DNA of 64,000 bases from the NCBI GenBank assembly GCA_016710015.1, contig JADJLR010000005.1, positions 186,001 to 250,000 on the forward strand. The letters run 5' to 3'. Under the pieces are notes generated by a model that was not told the origin of the DNA, searched no databases, and saw nothing but the letters and a program-made list of their open reading frames with translations. This document shows positions 60,952 to 64,000 of the stretch, in pieces; position 1 is the stretch's first letter; every line of letters begins with the position of its first letter. The translations under genes and the position numbers were made by a program. This DNA is from Flavobacteriales bacterium (GTDB taxonomy: Bacteria > Bacteroidota > Bacteroidia > Flavobacteriales_F > PHOS-HE28).

Positions 60952-61938
60952 TCATCCGAGGTATTTGAACCAATCCTTCGTTGCTTCTGCGATGGTGCCG
61001 GGTTCCCAGATCGGAGCTTCGCGCCAGTAATCGATGTTCGCGAGCATGGTCTTCACGCCGTCTTCGAACTTCACTTTCGGTTTCCAGCCCAATACGCGTT
61101 GGATCTTCGCGGTATCGGCAAAGGTCTGGTCGGGTTCGCCGGGGCGCTTCGGGATGTACACCTTCTCTCCACCAAGCAGATCGCAGAGCAGGTTCACGCT
61201 GTACGTGCTTCCGCTGCCCACATTGAAGATCTCGCCGGTCACATCATCGCGTTCACTTGCCGTTACACAAGCATCGGCCACATCGCTTACGAAGGTGAAG
61301 TCGCGTGTTTGTTCGCCATCTCCCACGACCGTGAATGGTTTGCCCGCGAGCTTCTGCGCAAGGAACACACCGAACACTGCTCCGTACGTGCCACTTGTAC
61401 GCGAGCGTGGACCATACACGTTGAAGAAGCGCATGCTCGTGATGTTCATCTTGTAGACACTCGCCCAATACATCGCGTACTCTTCTCCCAAGTACTTCGT
61501 GACCGCATAGGGATACTGGCAACGGATCGGCGCGGTCTCTGGCGTCGGGTACACATCCGGGATCCCATAGCAACTTGACGAGGCTGCATAGATCACACGC
61601 TTCACGCCGTGCTTGCGACAGGCCTCCAGGACACTTACCGTTCCGTTGACGTTCGAGTGATGGTACTTCAACGGTTGTTCGATGCTCGGCACGATGTCCG
61701 CCAAAGCCGCTAGGTGAAAGACCTTCCCTACACCAGCGAACAAGGGTTCGATCTTCTGGTGATCCGCGATATCAGCGATGTGGACATGCAACTGCTTGTT
61801 CCCTTTCAAATGGTCGAGGTTCCTCGCATGGCCGCTGCTGAGGTTGTCTATCACGTGTACTTCATGTCCATCGTTCAACAGCCGTTCCACCAACCAGGAT
61901 CCAATGAATCCACAACCTCCTGTCACCAATGTTCTCAT
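60952..61938 (-). CDS. NAD-dependent sugar-nucleotide epimerase (SDR, UDP-sugar type)
   Basis: 328 residues from ATG 61938 (MRTLVTGGCGFIGSWLVERL). Rossmann motif GGCGFIGS, DNLSSGHARNL, KVFHLAALADIVPSIEQPL, SSSCYGIPDV, YAVTKYLGE (catalytic YxxxK), RFFNVYGPRSR and RDFTFVSDVADACV, with GWKPKVKFEDGV near the end. Looks like a UDP-GlcNAc or UDP-hexose 4-epimerase rather than the HldD heptose epimerase. Overlaps the methyltransferase gene upstream by ATGA. Confidence 0.85.
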   Translation of the reverse strand: MRTLVTGGCGFIGSWLVERLLNDGHEVHVIDNLSSGHARNLDHLKGNKQLHVHIADIADHQKIEPLFAGVGKVFHLAALADIVPSIEQPLKYHHSNVNGTVSVLEACRKHGVKRVIYAASSSCYGIPDVYPTPETAPIRCQYPYAVTKYLGEEYAMYWASVYKMNITSMRFFNVYGPRSRTSGTYGAVFGVFLAQKLAGKPFTVVGDGEQTRDFTFVSDVADACVTASERDDVTGEIFNVGSGSTYSVNLLCDLLGGEKVYIPKRPGEPDQTFADTAKIQRVLGWKPKVKFEDGVKTMLANIDYWREAPIWEPGTIAEATKDWFKYLG

Positions 61939-62969
61939 GCCTTCCCTTTCAATTTGCGCAAGGTCCGTTTGAATCCGCCGCCGGTCAAGGTATCCACATC
62001 CACCACGGCTTGGTCCACCCGTTGTTTCCAGGTACGTGTCCGTGATGCGATGACCTCCGGATGTGCCTTTCGCCAGATGCGTGGGATGCCGTGGATCTCC
62101 ACATCGTTGATGACGTGCGCCCGGTACTCGAGGTCGAAGCCATTCGCTATGAGGTGCGACTCCACATCGAAATTGTCCGTGGGCTTCCAAGTGTACGCGT
62201 GGTCGCGGATGTAGAAGGCACCACCCGGTTTCAACACACGTTTGAATTCGCCGATCATGTGGCGCACCAACCGACTGTTCAATTCAGGCAGCACTTGCAC
62301 ACACATCACCAGATAGACGGATGCATCCGGAATGAGATCGCTGCGCCAAGTGGGCACGTGTTGAATTCCTGACCTGATCGGATCAAGCTTGAAAGGCTCC
62401 GGTATGTCGATATAGTCCGTGAACGGCACACCGAGCCCCTTGTAATACAGGTGTTGCAAGCAGTACGAATTCACGATGGCGTCCATGCCGATGTAGCAAA
62501 GGTCCGCATCCTGACCGGTCCAGAGATTCGCTTGCCGCCCGTAACCAGCACCGAAGTCCAGCACGGTTCGGATCCGAGCACGTTCCGGCACGGGATAGGC
62601 CTGTGCAAGTACGTGGTCGTGCGCGTTGTTCAAGCCCACGCGCTTGTCGTAGACCGCTGCATCCAACTGTAGGCCCATGGATCGCACCACGCGTTCATCG
62701 TTCGCTTTGCTCGCTTCAACCAAAGCGGTGATCCGAGCATCATTGATGTAATCCGGATAGTCGTTCCGGAACCAACTCATCCACTTCAATAGATCCTCTG
62801 CACCGCCGAAACGGAAGAAATCGCTGACCACGCCATCCTCGTATGTGCGCTTCCGCTTCTTCAACCCTTCTTGGTAGTCCCAACGTGTCATCCACTCCGG
62901 CGCACGTTGGTGATCACGTGCCAAAGCATCGTGGAAGCGTTGTTCGAGAGCGGTTTCCTCAGGACGCAT
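61935..62969 (-). CDS. Probable SAM-dependent methyltransferase
   Basis: 344 residues from ATG 62969 (MRPEETALEQRFHDALARDH). A helical N-terminus (WMTRWDYQEGLKKRKRTYED, DLLKWMSWFRNDYPD) precedes the SAM fold: RTVLDFGAGYGRQANLW, CYIGMDAIVNSYCLQHLYYK, VYLVMCVQVLPELNS and LKPGGAFYIRDHAYTW. Putative sugar methyltransferase from context between an epimerase and another methyltransferase. Starts within 1 base of the neighbouring stop. The acceptor is unknown. Confidence 0.75.
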   Translation of the reverse strand: MRPEETALEQRFHDALARDHQRAPEWMTRWDYQEGLKKRKRTYEDGVVSDFFRFGGAEDLLKWMSWFRNDYPDYINDARITALVEASKANDERVVRSMGLQLDAAVYDKRVGLNNAHDHVLAQAYPVPERARIRTVLDFGAGYGRQANLWTGQDADLCYIGMDAIVNSYCLQHLYYKGLGVPFTDYIDIPEPFKLDPIRSGIQHVPTWRSDLIPDASVYLVMCVQVLPELNSRLVRHMIGEFKRVLKPGGAFYIRDHAYTWKPTDNFDVESHLIANGFDLEYRAHVINDVEIHGIPRIWRKAHPEVIASRTRTWKQRVDQAVVDVDTLTGGGFKRTLRKLKGKA

Positions 62970-63784
62970 CAGGCAGGATCCGTAGTGATGCGGACGGTGA
63001 ATGTCTTCGTGGGCCAACCGACCTCCGGATAGCTCGACTTCACTGCCTCTGGCAGATAGATCGCGCACAGAGTGTTGCTCACGTGGAAGATCCGCTTGCG
63101 GTGTTCATCACTCGGCGCACCATCGAGGATCCCGCGGAATACTTGCCAGTTGGGTTTCTCATAGCCGAGGCCATAGTCGTGCCAAACGATGATCGACTTC
63201 TCATCCTTCAGTAAGGTGAAGGCGTTCCGCGTGTCGATGGTCACACCGGGGTATTGGTGATCGGCATCCACGAAGATGAGGTCGCAAGTGCCTTTGAACT
63301 GGCTGAAATCGTAGGTCTGCGTGTTGTGTTCGATGATGCGGATGTTGGGCAACGCCTTGCTGTACATGTGTGCAGCGCGCACCGCTGGTTCCGGAGCACC
63401 TATCTTCTTCATGTCCGCTTGCCCGAAGCTCATGGCGATGATCTCCTTCATCAGCGGTGCCACATTCGCCAAGCTCTCCCCTCTCCAACTTCCGAATTCG
63501 ATATAACGCCCTTGCGGATAGCGTTTCGCCAAAGCACGCAACAACGCAAAGTCGGTGACGCGACTAGTGCCATCCAAGTACGTGTAGTGCGTGATGGTGT
63601 CGTCCAAATTCGGTGCGATGTCGCGAATGTCGATCGTCGGCAAACCCTTGGACAGACCATAGGTATCGACCACATGCTTGCGACAAGCCTCTTCCATCGT
63701 GAAATGGAACAACCCTTTCAACACACGCTTCGGTCGTGTGATGCACAACTTCAAGAACGGTCCTGCCAAATGCCAATTGCCCAT
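62969..63784 (-). CDS. Probable SAM-dependent methyltransferase (methyltransferase-24-like)
   Basis: 271 residues. N-terminal helical part (PKRVLKGLFHFTMEEACRKH), then YIEFGSWRGESLANVAPLMK (SAM loop), a long variable part, DLIFVDADHQYPGVTIDTRN (DAD metal-type motif shared with caffeoyl-CoA-like and cephalosporin-type O-methyltransferases) and IIVWHDYGLGY. Overlaps both neighbours by a base (TGATG). Function in the glycan operon is inferred from location only. Confidence 0.72.
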   Translation of the reverse strand: MGNWHLAGPFLKLCITRPKRVLKGLFHFTMEEACRKHVVDTYGLSKGLPTIDIRDIAPNLDDTITHYTYLDGTSRVTDFALLRALAKRYPQGRYIEFGSWRGESLANVAPLMKEIIAMSFGQADMKKIGAPEPAVRAAHMYSKALPNIRIIEHNTQTYDFSQFKGTCDLIFVDADHQYPGVTIDTRNAFTLLKDEKSIIVWHDYGLGYEKPNWQVFRGILDGAPSDEHRKRIFHVSNTLCAIYLPEAVKSSYPEVGWPTKTFTVRITTDPA

Positions 63785-64000
63785 CAGTTGGTTCGGTAGA
63801 ATTCAGTGATGGATGCAATGACATGCTTCACTTGCTCGTCGCTCAGTTCCGCGAAGACCGGTAGGCTGAGGATGGTCTCACACTGCTTTTCGGTAACCGG
63901 AAAGTCGCCGCGCTTGTACCCGAGATAAGCAGCGGCTTCCTGCAAGTGGATAGGCACCGGGTAGTGGATCTTGGTGTCGATGCCGAGACCTTCGAGGAAT
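63784..64000 (-). CDS. DegT/DnrJ/EryC1/StrS aminotransferase, 5' part cut off by window edge
   Basis: Only the last 72 codons are in the window, read from the right edge to TGA at 63784-63786: a segment FLEGLGIDTKIHYPVPIHLQ, then AAAYLGYKRGDFPVTEKQC and ETILSLPVFAELSDEQVKHV. This tail (HYPVPIHLQ, PVTE, LSLPxxxELS) is the classic C-terminus of PLP-dependent sugar aminotransferases such as ArnB, WecE and PseC. Makes an amino sugar for the surface glycan. The methyltransferase start overlaps its stop (TGATG). Confidence 0.85.
   Translation of the reverse strand, partial: FLEGLGIDTKIHYPVPIHLQEAAAYLGYKRGDFPVTEKQCETILSLPVFAELSDEQVKHVIASITEFYRTN

Noticed and set aside
60952..61938. HldD (ADP-heptose epimerase) reading of this SDR gene
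   Set aside because: Motifs SSSCYGIPDV, YAVTKYLGE and RFFNVYGPRSR point to a UDP-sugar 4-epimerase class rather than HldD.

Overview
The window looks like a chromosomal segment of a Bacteroidota bacterium, most likely Flavobacteriales. GC is moderate, mid-50s percent by eye and not computed. The lineage call rests on several signs. Proteins carry type IX secretion C-terminal sorting domains: the 'gliding motility-associated' PNxFTPNGDGxN type and the PNP type. There is a typical Bacteroidota block rlmH-DUF4783-nadC-yihY, and a ddl / PASTA / rluD block. Matches to the Bacteroidota -7 promoter box TAnnTTTG lie before some transcription units, and genes overlap by 1-4 bases (ATGA, TGATG, GTGA) very often. 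I saw no rRNA, tRNA, CRISPR array, transposase or phage gene.

Layout. (1) 1-2766, minus: an MbnP-like lipoprotein followed by two di-haem peroxidases of the MbnH/MauG/CcpA class, all translationally coupled; the second peroxidase runs off the left edge. (2) 2907-13625: AddA-like helicase-nuclease plus an ElaA acetyltransferase, two tandem paralogous PKD surface proteins, a small conserved-looking protein, and the AddB-like partner. Together addA and addB would give the RecBCD-type double-strand-break repair nuclease. (3) 13679-15447, minus: a T9SS-sorted protein and an orphan OmpR-type response regulator. (4) 15484-22700, plus: a nearly complete menaquinone operon in the order hotdog thioesterase (probable menI), menF, menD, menB, menA, menC, menE; only menH is not seen. 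(5) 22809-28647: rluD, a large T9SS protein, a three-PASTA membrane protein, ddl and rdgB. (6) 28648-29113: a gene-free stretch with a roughly 236-bp MITE/REPIN-like inverted-repeat element.

(7) 29114-48898: a surface polysaccharide / glycan cluster on both strands. It has two adjacent CDP-paratose-epimerase-type SDRs, galE, nine glycosyltransferase-type genes, three SAM methyltransferases, polytopic membrane glycosyltransferase or polymerase candidates, and an 842-residue fusion of an MOP-type flippase to a GT4 glycosyltransferase. (8) 48892-55343: rlmH, DUF4783, nadC, yihY, a large M1 peptidase with a barrel-like C-terminus, and a DUF2147 protein. (9) 55344-64000, minus: an operon reading from the right edge: DegT/DnrJ aminotransferase (partial), two methyltransferases, an NAD-dependent epimerase, an HldE-like protein with its two domains in reversed order, a GmhA-like isomerase, and a 1089-residue T9SS surface protein with seven Ig-like repeats. 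This looks like nucleotide-sugar/heptose supply for a cell-surface glycan.

The best candidates for something little described are the MbnP plus double MbnH-like unit, the flippase-glycosyltransferase fusion, the swapped HldE, the second SDR epimerase with Phe in place of the catalytic Tyr, and the modular inverted-repeat element at 28812-29047.
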